NCBI GenBank assembly: GCA_946638265.1
Contig: CAMPBN010000007.1
Coordinates: 1-19,331, forward strand
Direction of reading: 5' to 3'
DNA length: 19,331 bases
Source of the DNA: an uncultured Bacillota bacterium
GTDB lineage: Bacteria; Bacillota; Clostridia; Peptostreptococcales; Anaerovoracaceae
This document shows, piece after piece, positions 14,703 through 19,331 of the stretch. The notes beneath the pieces were generated by a model. The model was not told where the DNA came from. It made no database searches and saw only the letters and a program-made list of their open reading frames with translations. Both the position numbers and the translations under genes were made by a program. Numbering within the stretch: the stretch's first letter is position 1; every line of letters starts with the position of its first letter.

Positions 14703-14731
14703 CAATAGAGTTTTAATAAGCAAACTGACAC
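14703..14731. repeat. Direct repeat B in the antitoxin RNA
   Basis: A 29-bp copy of repeat A, located at the very 5' end of the predicted plus-strand RNA. As RNA it can pair with the toxin translation-initiation region over about 28 bp, interrupted by a 3-nt bulge and one mismatch. Confidence 0.85.
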
Positions 14732-14770
14732 AAAGAATTCCCGGAGGTCGTGGCTCCGGGCTTTCTTTTT
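14704..14770 (+). ncRNA. Putative antitoxin small RNA (about 66 nt)
   Basis: Bounded by a consensus promoter (14669-14697) and a strong terminator (14740-14770), with no ORF. Its 5' half is repeat B, complementary to the toxin start site. Its terminator loop region GGTCGTGG is complementary to the loop of the toxin mRNA terminator. The length is close to RNA II of the enterococcal par locus. Unlike par, where the two RNAs converge and share DNA, here they diverge and complementarity comes from duplicated sequence, so action would be in trans. Confidence 0.7.
14740..14770 (+). terminator. Terminator of the antitoxin RNA
   Basis: CCCGGAG (14740-14746) / CTCCGGG (14754-14760), loop GTCGTGG, followed by CTTTCTTTTT. 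Confidence 0.85.
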
Positions 14771-14788
14771 GCGTAGGGGAATTTTAGG

Positions 14789-14816
14789 TTGAAAAGTTTT
14801 TAAAAAATGGTACAAT
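14789..14816 (+). promoter_or_regulatory. Promoter of a third small RNA
   Basis: TTGAAA (14789-14794), 16-bp spacer, TACAAT (14811-14816), directly downstream of the antitoxin terminator and in the same orientation. Confidence 0.65.
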
Positions 14817-14822
14817 TACTTC

Positions 14823-14886
14823 AGCGGTGATGTGATAATCAAGCATACACGAGAACCCTGGGGTGGCGGCTCCGGGTTTTCTTTTT
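14823..14886 (+). ncRNA. Second antitoxin-like small RNA (about 64 nt), apparently orphan
   Basis: Same size and layout as the 14704 RNA: promoter, short unstructured 5' part, GC hairpin ending in CTCCGGG (14870-14876) and then TTTTCTTTTT. The 5' part ATAATCAAGCATACACGAG is a diverged relative of repeat B, and the hairpin loop reads GTGGCGG instead of GTCGTGG. Pairing specificity would therefore differ. No matching toxin frame with a ribosome site is visible opposite it, so a cognate target would have to lie elsewhere, or the RNA is a relic. Confidence 0.55.
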
Positions 14887-14904
14887 GTGCTGAAAAATTT
14901 TTGG

Positions 14905-14933
14905 TTGACAAGTATTGAAAAGTCGGGTAGAGT
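14905..14933 (+). promoter_or_regulatory. Promoter of the glycine-riboswitch transcript
   Basis: TTGACA (14905-14910), 17-bp spacer, TAGAGT (14928-14933), about 20 bp before the riboswitch leader helix. Confidence 0.75.
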
Positions 14934-14951
14934 AAGGGTAACAAATGAAAA

Positions 14952-15148
14952 TGCGGATGAAGTCTGTTGAAGATTTCGCTTAGGGCGAAAACCGAAGATG
15001 CAAAGAACAGCCGCCGGCCAGCGGTGTTCCGAAACTCTCAGGTACAGTACAGCAGACGGACGCACCCCTGGAGAGAGTGCACAGGTTGCACCATCGAAGA
15101 AGAAAATCCGGCCCGCGCCGGACGAAGCTTTCAGGTAAAAGGACAGGG
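14952..15148 (+). promoter_or_regulatory. Tandem glycine riboswitch (two aptamers with leader-linker pairing)
   Basis: Aptamer 1: P1 GTCTG (14962-14966) / CAGAC (15053-15057), hairpin TTTCGC/GCGAAA, core CCGAAGATGCAA, stem GAACA/TGTTC, and CTCTCAGGTACAG. Aptamer 2: P1 CCCTG (15066-15070) / CAGGG (15144-15148), GGAGAGAG, stem GTGCA/TGCAC, TCGAAGAAGAAAA, stem TCCGGC/GCCGGA, and TTTCAGGTAAAAGGACAGG. These are the conserved glycine-aptamer cores, similar to the B. subtilis gcvT leader. The upstream TGCG (14952-14955) pairs with CGCA in the linker (15061-15064) beside GATGA/GGA, the known leader-linker kink-turn. It controls the membrane protein at 15222. Confidence 0.93.
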
Positions 15149-15183
15149 AGAGTAGGCGATTATTTCGCTTGCTCTCTCTTTTT
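15146..15183 (+). terminator. Riboswitch expression-platform terminator
   Basis: A 14-bp stem, GGGAGAGTAGGCGA (15146-15159) / TCGCTTGCTCTCTC (15165-15178) with three G-T pairs, followed by TTTTT. Its first three bases are the last three bases of aptamer-2 P1, so ligand-stabilised P1 and the full terminator compete. Confidence 0.85.
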
Positions 15184-15221
15184 ATATTCCTTTTACGGAG
15201 GGCAGGCCCGGGGAGGTTTTT

Positions 15222-16289
15222 ATGATTATATTCTTCAAAGGCATCGGCTATTTGGCAGCGGCTCTTTTGGTATTTTCAGTCTTCAGCATGAAGGCACCCA
15301 AAGGCGACAAGGCCATGAGCGGGCTGGCAGGCGCGGCAGTAGCGACATTCCTCGTGGAAGCGCTTTGCGGCACCGTAGGCGGCGATGTTATGAATGTAGA
15401 CTTCTTAAAAGCCGTGGGAGATGCGTCCGGATCCATGGGCGGTGTGGCGGCAGCCATTCTTGTTCCGCTTTCCATGGGGGCAACACCTGTTTTCGCGGTT
15501 ACTGCAGGAGCTGCAGTAGCAGGCTTTGGCATTCTGCCGGGTTTCCTGGCAGGCTATGTTGTATATTTCGCATCCAAAGCTGTTTCCAAGATTCTTCCGG
15601 CAGGCATTGACGTTATCGCAGGTTCGATCGCGGTGGCGTGCCTGGCCAGATTTGTAGCAGTTTTTTCCGCTCCGTTTGTTACGACAGTGATTGGCAATAT
15701 CGGCCAATCCATCATGATAGCTACTCAGCAGTCTCCGATAGTAATGGGACTGGTGCTTGGCGGCCTCATGAAAATGGTTTGTACTTCACCTCTTTCCGCA
15801 ATGGCGCTCACAGCCATGCTGAATCTCACCGGCCTGCCGATGGGCATTGCTTCCATCGCTTGTGTAGGCGGAGCTTTCAGCGACGGAATCATGGTTTTGA
15901 GATTGAAGCTGGGTGGCAAGAGCCAGGCTGTTTCCATCATGATGGAGCCTCTCACCCAGGCGGATTTGGTAACATCCAATTCCCTCCCGATTTACGCCGG
16001 AGATTTTCTGGCAGGCGGGACTTCGGGTATAGTGGCAGTGCTTCTGGGTATTGTGAACAACGCGCCGGGAACATCTGCTCCGATTCCGGGTGCGCTGGTG
16101 CCTTTTGCTTACAACAGCCCGACCGTGGTAATCGTCGCAATTGCTTTCGCGGCAGTCTGCGGCATCTGCAGCGGCTTCATCGTTTCTGCGTTCTTCAAGG
16201 AAACGGGATTTGGACGTAAGCTTTTGACGGCAACCTGCAAGGGCGCATCTACCAAAAAGTATTCATCAATGGCATACCATGCCAGATAG
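15222..16289 (+). CDS. PTS_EIIC_2 / PfoR-like integral membrane protein, glycine-riboswitch controlled
   Basis: 355 residues, about ten hydrophobic segments, rich in Gly/Ala, with conserved-looking loops such as NIGQSIMIATQQSPIVMG, GGLMKMVCTSPLSAMAL and NSLPIYAGDFLAGG. This matches my recollection of the PTS_EIIC_2 (PfoR-type) family. That family is labelled EIIC-like or, from C. perfringens, perfringolysin regulator, although it has no EIIA/EIIB parts and none is nearby here. A tandem glycine riboswitch with terminator precedes it, so the natural hypothesis is transport of glycine or a close metabolite rather than sugar. ATG 15222 has GGGGAGG 5 nt upstream. The gene is alone in its transcript and ends at the 16306 terminator. 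Family naming is by eye. Confidence 0.82.
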   Translation: MIIFFKGIGYLAAALLVFSVFSMKAPKGDKAMSGLAGAAVATFLVEALCGTVGGDVMNVDFLKAVGDASGSMGGVAAAILVPLSMGATPVFAVTAGAAVAGFGILPGFLAGYVVYFASKAVSKILPAGIDVIAGSIAVACLARFVAVFSAPFVTTVIGNIGQSIMIATQQSPIVMGLVLGGLMKMVCTSPLSAMALTAMLNLTGLPMGIASIACVGGAFSDGIMVLRLKLGGKSQAVSIMMEPLTQADLVTSNSLPIYAGDFLAGGTSGIVAVLLGIVNNAPGTSAPIPGALVPFAYNSPTVVIVAIAFAAVCGICSGFIVSAFFKETGFGRKLLTATCKGASTKKYSSMAYHAR

Positions 16290-16305
16290 TAAATTTTCCA
16301 GAAGG

Positions 16306-16335
16306 AAGGGGCCGAGGGGTAAAGGCTCCTTTTTT
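16306..16335 (+). terminator. Terminator of the PTS_EIIC_2-like gene
   Basis: AAGGGGCC (16306-16313) pairs with GGCTCCTT (16324-16331, one G-T pair), followed by more T residues, 17 bp after the stop codon. Confidence 0.8.
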
Positions 16336-16380
16336 CGTGCCTGGAGTTTTTGGTAAAATATTTTTTTTTGTTTAAAACTT

Positions 16381-16410
16381 TTGGATAAAACGCGGCTTTT
16401 CTTCTATAAA
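16381..16410 (+). promoter_or_regulatory. Candidate promoter of the acyltransferase-like operon
   Basis: TTGGAT (16381-16386), 18-bp spacer, TATAAA (16405-16410). The start point would fall just before the palindrome at 16424. Confidence 0.5.
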
Positions 16411-16423
16411 GGGTGGAAAGCGA

Positions 16424-16448
16424 TTATCTAGTATGGTATACTAGATAA
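16424..16448. promoter_or_regulatory. Perfect 25-bp operator-like palindrome
   Basis: TTATCTAGTAT (16424-16434), GGT, ATACTAGATAA (16438-16448): 11-bp arms without mismatch. It sits between the candidate -10 and the ribosome site, the classic location for a dimeric repressor such as TetR or GntR types. No T-run follows, so it is not a terminator. Confidence 0.75.
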
Positions 16449-16483
16449 GATAGGCGATAAAACTATGAAAAGAGGAAATGGAA

Positions 16484-17980
16484 GTGAAAATAACTACTGT
16501 TGCCGAATTTGAAGAATATGTTATCCGGCTGGAGCCTGAGGAGCGGGAAAAGCTGGAAGCCTTTTTTTCTGAGTTCAATCTCCATTGCAGCATGAGTTTT
16601 GTGGAGAAAACGGCTCTTCGTCAGGACTTTGAACGGGCGCTGCTTTATTATGCCAAAACCGGAGTTTCATTGGACGATGCGCTGGAGCTTTTGGCCATGC
16701 GAAATCTGGGCGGTTTTTATGCCCGCCCGCCGCTTTTGTGGTTCCCGCTGGACGATGCGGCCAAGATCTATCCCTTCTCGATGGAACATGGCAAGATGGC
16801 GGTATTCCGCCTTTCCACATATCTGAAAAAAGATGTGGTGCCGGAGCTTTTGCAGATGGCGCTGGATTTTACTATAAAAAGATTCCCGAGTTTTGCCACA
16901 ACCTTGAAAAAAGGCTTTTTTTGGCACTATCTGGATACAACAAAAAGGAGATTTTCTGTGGAAGAAGAACACCTTCCACCGTGCATGCCGCTTCATGTGG
17001 GACGCAGCGGATCCCAGTCGTTCAGGGTGATTTATTGGAAAAACAGGATCAGCGTGGAATGTTTCCATGTTTTGACCGACGGAACAGGAGGGCTTGAATT
17101 CTTGAAGGCTCTCACCGCCGAATATCTCAGACTTTGCGGGGTACAAATTCCGGAAAGCGAATACATAGCTGATGTGAATAAAACTCCGGATACGGAAGAG
17201 ATGGAAAATGCCTTTGCCAGGGTGCCGCATGCTGCGGAGGCTTCGGGCTTTGCGGGAAAACCGGCTGTTCAGATGAGCGGCAAGCTCTCCAAATGCAAGC
17301 CTTGCAGAGTGTTCCATTTCAGGCTGGATGCAACGGCTCTGGCTGAGGCGGCCCGCAGGCACGGAGCAACCGTTACAGCCTATGTCATGGCGATGATGTT
17401 TGTTGCCGAAAAGGCCGCCACCGACGCCGTGAAGGGAGAGGCCGTGTTCCAGGTGCCCGTCAACATGAGAAAATTTTATCCGTCCAAGACGGTGAGAAAC
17501 TTCGCGCTGTATTGCGGCATTCGTATGCCTTTCAAGGATACCACGGATGTAGATGCCATCTTGCCGGCTATCGATGCGCAGCTCAAGGAAAAGGCGTCCA
17601 AAGAGGCCATGAGCTCCATGCTGACTGCGGCGGAGCGTTTGGTCAACTCTCTTGCCATCGTACCGCTGGTGATCAAATTCCCTGTTGCGCACATGGTCTA
17701 TGGATTTTTGGGAGACAGGATGTTTTCCAATATCATGTCCAATCTGGGCGTGGTGAAGATGCCAAAGGAGATGGAAGAGCACATCGAGAGTATGGATGCT
17801 GTGCTGGGAACGGTCAGCATCAGCCGCGCGGCGTGCACCATGGTGTCGGCATGCAATGTGGCCACACTTACCATCGCCAAGCTGACAATGGATCCGACTT
17901 TTGAAGAAAAAATGCTGGAGCTCTTCCAAAAGGAAGGCCTGGAGGTGAAAGTGGAAGGGAGCGAAATCTATGAAGATTGA
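16484..17980 (+). CDS. Condensation/alcohol-acetyltransferase-fold protein
   Basis: 498 residues from GTG 16484. I prefer this start because AGAGGA (16471-16476) is 7 nt upstream of it but only 1 nt from the in-frame ATG at 16478. After about 90 helical N-terminal residues, the chain follows the two-lobed CoA-dependent acyltransferase/condensation fold. It has the active-site motif HVLTDG (H195, D199, the HxxxDG signature) in a CFHVLTDGTGG context, and later FQVPVNMRKFYPSKTVRNFA and SNLGVV segments typical of this superfamily. Members transfer acyl groups to alcohols or amines; the substrate here is unknown. The gene overlaps the following membrane-protein gene by 11 bp, so the products are probably made together. 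A 25-bp palindrome in the leader suggests repressor control. Confidence 0.78.
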   Translation: MKITTVAEFEEYVIRLEPEEREKLEAFFSEFNLHCSMSFVEKTALRQDFERALLYYAKTGVSLDDALELLAMRNLGGFYARPPLLWFPLDDAAKIYPFSMEHGKMAVFRLSTYLKKDVVPELLQMALDFTIKRFPSFATTLKKGFFWHYLDTTKRRFSVEEEHLPPCMPLHVGRSGSQSFRVIYWKNRISVECFHVLTDGTGGLEFLKALTAEYLRLCGVQIPESEYIADVNKTPDTEEMENAFARVPHAAEASGFAGKPAVQMSGKLSKCKPCRVFHFRLDATALAEAARRHGATVTAYVMAMMFVAEKAATDAVKGEAVFQVPVNMRKFYPSKTVRNFALYCGIRMPFKDTTDVDAILPAIDAQLKEKASKEAMSSMLTAAERLVNSLAIVPLVIKFPVAHMVYGFLGDRMFSNIMSNLGVVKMPKEMEEHIESMDAVLGTVSISRAACTMVSACNVATLTIAKLTMDPTFEEKMLELFQKEGLEVKVEGSEIYED

Positions 17981-18545
17981 TATTACTTATCCTCCTGCCG
18001 AAAAGAGCGGTCAGTGGAGAAGGAGCATGTTGGCGGCCGTCAAATGGCCGATGCTGGCTGCAGCTGCCATTTGCCCAATCGTAAATTATTTTGTGGGAGG
18101 CAAAGCCTGGAGCGTTATCGTTCTGGTGGGGCTTTTTGCGGCATGGCGGTTTATTTTTTCCATAGATCTGGTGGAGTACAACCGCATCAGCCAGATCATA
18201 AAAATATTGACTTTTGCATGCATCATTCTGGGGCTGGTGGATATCCTGCTGGTGCCGGGCTGGGCGCTTTTTGTGGTGCCTATTGTGTGCACCGTGGGTC
18301 TGGGAGTGGCGGCGCTGCTCTTCTTTTCGGACCTGGAAAAGCAGGAACACAACGCGTTCCCGTTCCTCCTCCTGATATTCTATGCCATAGCGGGTTCTGT
18401 GGTGGGTCTGCACTACAAACACGGTGACGGCAGATGGACTCTGATGCTGATGGGTGCCGTGGCGGCAGGGCTCCTGGTACTTTGCATCGTCATCATGGGA
18501 AGCGGCTTTTTCCGGGAACTTCGGAGGAGATTTCATCTGCGCTGA
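17970..18545 (+). CDS. Small integral membrane protein (DUF6320-like)
   Basis: 191 residues with about six predicted membrane helices between residues 15 and 175 and a basic C-terminal tail (FFRELRRRFHLR). ATG 17970 overlaps the end of the acyltransferase-like gene, and GGAG 8 nt upstream supports the start. I associate this type of protein with DUF6320, which recurs beside condensation-fold acetyltransferases in anaerobic Bacillota, but the zinc ribbon often found at the N-terminus of that family is absent here. The function is unknown; the coupling suggests a membrane partner for the upstream enzyme, for example in modifying a lipid or exported molecule. No clear terminator follows. Confidence 0.7.
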   Translation: MKIDITYPPAEKSGQWRRSMLAAVKWPMLAAAAICPIVNYFVGGKAWSVIVLVGLFAAWRFIFSIDLVEYNRISQIIKILTFACIILGLVDILLVPGWALFVVPIVCTVGLGVAALLFFSDLEKQEHNAFPFLLLIFYAIAGSVVGLHYKHGDGRWTLMLMGAVAAGLLVLCIVIMGSGFFRELRRRFHLR

Positions 18546-18606
18546 GAGGGCTTTTTTGCACCGCTGAAAGACCATGAAAATACATAGAAATAAGTGAAGT
18601 TTGCGC

Positions 18607-18634
18607 TTGTATTTTTCGGAAAATTGTGTAAAAT
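18607..18634 (+). promoter_or_regulatory. Promoter of the desulfoferrodoxin gene
   Basis: TTGTAT (18607-18612), 16-bp spacer, TAAAAT (18629-18634). The leader of about 95 nt is GC-rich with short GCGC-containing repeats; no known riboswitch is recognised in it. Confidence 0.6.
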
Positions 18635-18735
18635 AATGAGTAGCAGTCGAAAGCGCATTGGGCGCATCAATCGGCAGAACTGCGAAAGTGGCGCGCTTTG
18701 GCGTATGCCGGCGGCGCGAGTGAGGAGGACTCAAA

Positions 18736-19110
18736 ATGGAAATGAAATTTTACAGATGCAAACATTGCGGACAGATTATCGCTATAGTACAGGGCACAGG
18801 CGTGCCTGTGGTTTGCTGCGGCGAGGCTATGGAAGAACTCAAGGCCGGCACTACGGATGCGGCAGTGGAAAAGCACGTGCCTGAATACGAGGTCAAGGAC
18901 GGAAAAGTCTTCGTGACTGTAGGCGCAGTGGAACACCCTATGGCACCTGAGCATTACATCGAATGGATCGCCCTGAAGACCAAGGGCGGCAACCAGAGAA
19001 AAGCCCTGAAGCCGGGCGAGCCGCCAAAGGCAGTATTCCCGCTTCTGGATGGCGACGAAGTGGAAGAAGTTTACGCATATTGCAATCTCCATTCGCTTTG
19101 GAAAAAGTAG
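18736..19110 (+). CDS. dfx: Desulfoferrodoxin (superoxide reductase, two-iron type)
   Basis: 124 residues, standard length. The N-terminal desulforedoxin domain has four cysteines for the FeS4 centre (C8, C11, C27, C28). The superoxide reductase domain has all centre-II ligands: H47 in EKHVPEYE (with the conserved E45-K46 pair), H67 in HPM, H73 in HYIEW, and C116 and H119 in CNLH. It reduces superoxide to hydrogen peroxide in the cytoplasm without releasing oxygen, with electrons normally from rubredoxin. GAGGAGG 7 nt before ATG 18736 fixes the start. Rubrerythrin follows after 94 bp, giving a superoxide-then-peroxide detoxification pair typical of strict anaerobes. Confidence 0.96.
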   Translation: MEMKFYRCKHCGQIIAIVQGTGVPVVCCGEAMEELKAGTTDAAVEKHVPEYEVKDGKVFVTVGAVEHPMAPEHYIEWIALKTKGGNQRKALKPGEPPKAVFPLLDGDEVEEVYAYCNLHSLWKK

Positions 19111-19204
19111 AATTAGCAAAGGCTCATGATGGGCGTGAATGGAATTTTCAAAGCTCCTAAGCGGGCATTACAGGTATATTTTGGACGAAGAAAGGACGAA
19201 AATT

Positions 19205-19331
19205 ATGGCAAACAAATACGCAGGTACACAGACAGAAAAAAATCTTCAGGCAGCATTTGCCGGAGAATCCCAGGCCAGGAACAAGTACACATACTTCGCT
19301 TCCAAGGCAAAGAAGGAAGGCTTCGAGCAGA
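19205..19331 (+). CDS. rbr: Rubrerythrin (5' part only)
   Basis: ATG 19205 with AAAGGA 8 nt upstream; 42 codons are present before the window ends. The start TEKNLQAAFAGESQARNKYTYFASKAKKEG is the first helix of the rubrerythrin ferritin-like domain, including the iron-ligand glutamate in AGESQAR. The family reduces hydrogen peroxide to water at a di-iron centre. The C-terminal rubredoxin-like domain lies outside the window. It is possibly co-transcribed with the desulfoferrodoxin gene, as no terminator is visible between them. Confidence 0.93.
   Translation, partial: MANKYAGTQTEKNLQAAFAGESQARNKYTYFASKAKKEGFEQ

Noticed and set aside
14561..14815. Minus-strand frame of 84 codons across the toxin-antitoxin region
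   Set aside because: It crosses two promoters and the antitoxin RNA, and it runs through the toxin Shine-Dalgarno in another frame. The 29-codon frame has the correctly spaced start instead.
14401..14900. CRISPR-like array, because of repeated GGTCGTGG/CTCCGGG segments
   Set aside because: There are only three diverged hairpins at unequal spacing, each tied to its own terminator context. No uniform repeats, spacers or cas genes are present.
14784..15065. Minus-strand frame of 93 codons over the third small RNA and riboswitch, including a short MLDYHITAEVIV reading
   Set aside because: It has no ribosome site, the peptide is not convincingly membrane-spanning, and the region is fully explained by promoters, an RNA hairpin and aptamer 1.
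16424..16448. Palindrome interpreted as a terminator
   Set aside because: No T-run follows, and the motif lies upstream of a start codon rather than after a gene. The preceding gene already has a terminator at 16306-16335.
16667..17929. 420-codon open frame on the minus strand opposite the acyltransferase-like gene
   Set aside because: It is antisense to a gene with clear motifs and coupled downstream translation. Its product is rich in His, Arg and Gln as expected for a shadow frame, and no ribosome site or family signature is visible.
17868..18734. 288-codon minus-strand frame over the small membrane protein and dfx leader
   Set aside because: The product is low-complexity, rich in His, Gln and Arg, with no Shine-Dalgarno. 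The plus-strand genes have starts, overlap and motifs.

Overview
The window looks like chromosomal DNA of a strictly anaerobic Bacillota (Gram-positive type) bacterium, probably a clostridial lineage. Shine-Dalgarno sites are strong and often near AGGAGG. Promoters are close to sigma-A consensus with 17-bp spacers. Base composition is balanced. The gene content includes superoxide reductase plus rubrerythrin, a glycine riboswitch and large hybrid kinases. The genus cannot be fixed from the sequence alone.

Layout. 2-73: tail of an unknown + strand gene, then terminators. 158-1429 (-): ClC-type anion channel or antiporter. 1430-1803: non-coding, dominated by a 144-bp nested palindromic element. 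1804-2955 (-): secreted lytic transglycosylase. 3149-4369 (+): dicarboxylate/amino-acid:cation symporter, divergent from it. 4576-12611 (+): a three-gene signalling operon made of a giant hybrid histidine kinase, a response regulator and an HD-GYP phosphodiesterase. The kinase and the phosphodiesterase share the same kind of multi-pass membrane domain, resembling ECF-transporter S components. 14370-12640 (-): a second HD-GYP-type protein followed by a 23S rRNA pseudouridine synthase.

14422-15183 is about 800 bp without conventional genes and is the densest part of the window. It holds what appears to be a complete type I toxin-antitoxin locus of Fst/par style: a 29-codon hydrophobic peptide on the minus strand and a divergent RNA of about 66 nt. 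The two transcripts are complementary at the toxin start site and in their terminator loops. A third, diverged antitoxin-like RNA follows. Next comes a tandem glycine riboswitch with leader-linker pairing and an intrinsic terminator, in front of a PTS_EIIC_2/PfoR-like membrane protein (15222-16289).

16484-18545 (+): a condensation/acetyltransferase-fold protein and a small integral membrane protein translationally overlapping it, behind a perfect 25-bp operator-like palindrome. 18736-19331 (+): desulfoferrodoxin and the start of rubrerythrin, an oxygen-defence pair that converts superoxide to peroxide and then to water.

The most unusual material is the small-RNA/toxin cluster, the glycine riboswitch on a PfoR-like protein of unknown substrate, and the shared ECF-S-like sensor domains in the signalling operon. 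All functions are read from motifs by eye; no database search was run.
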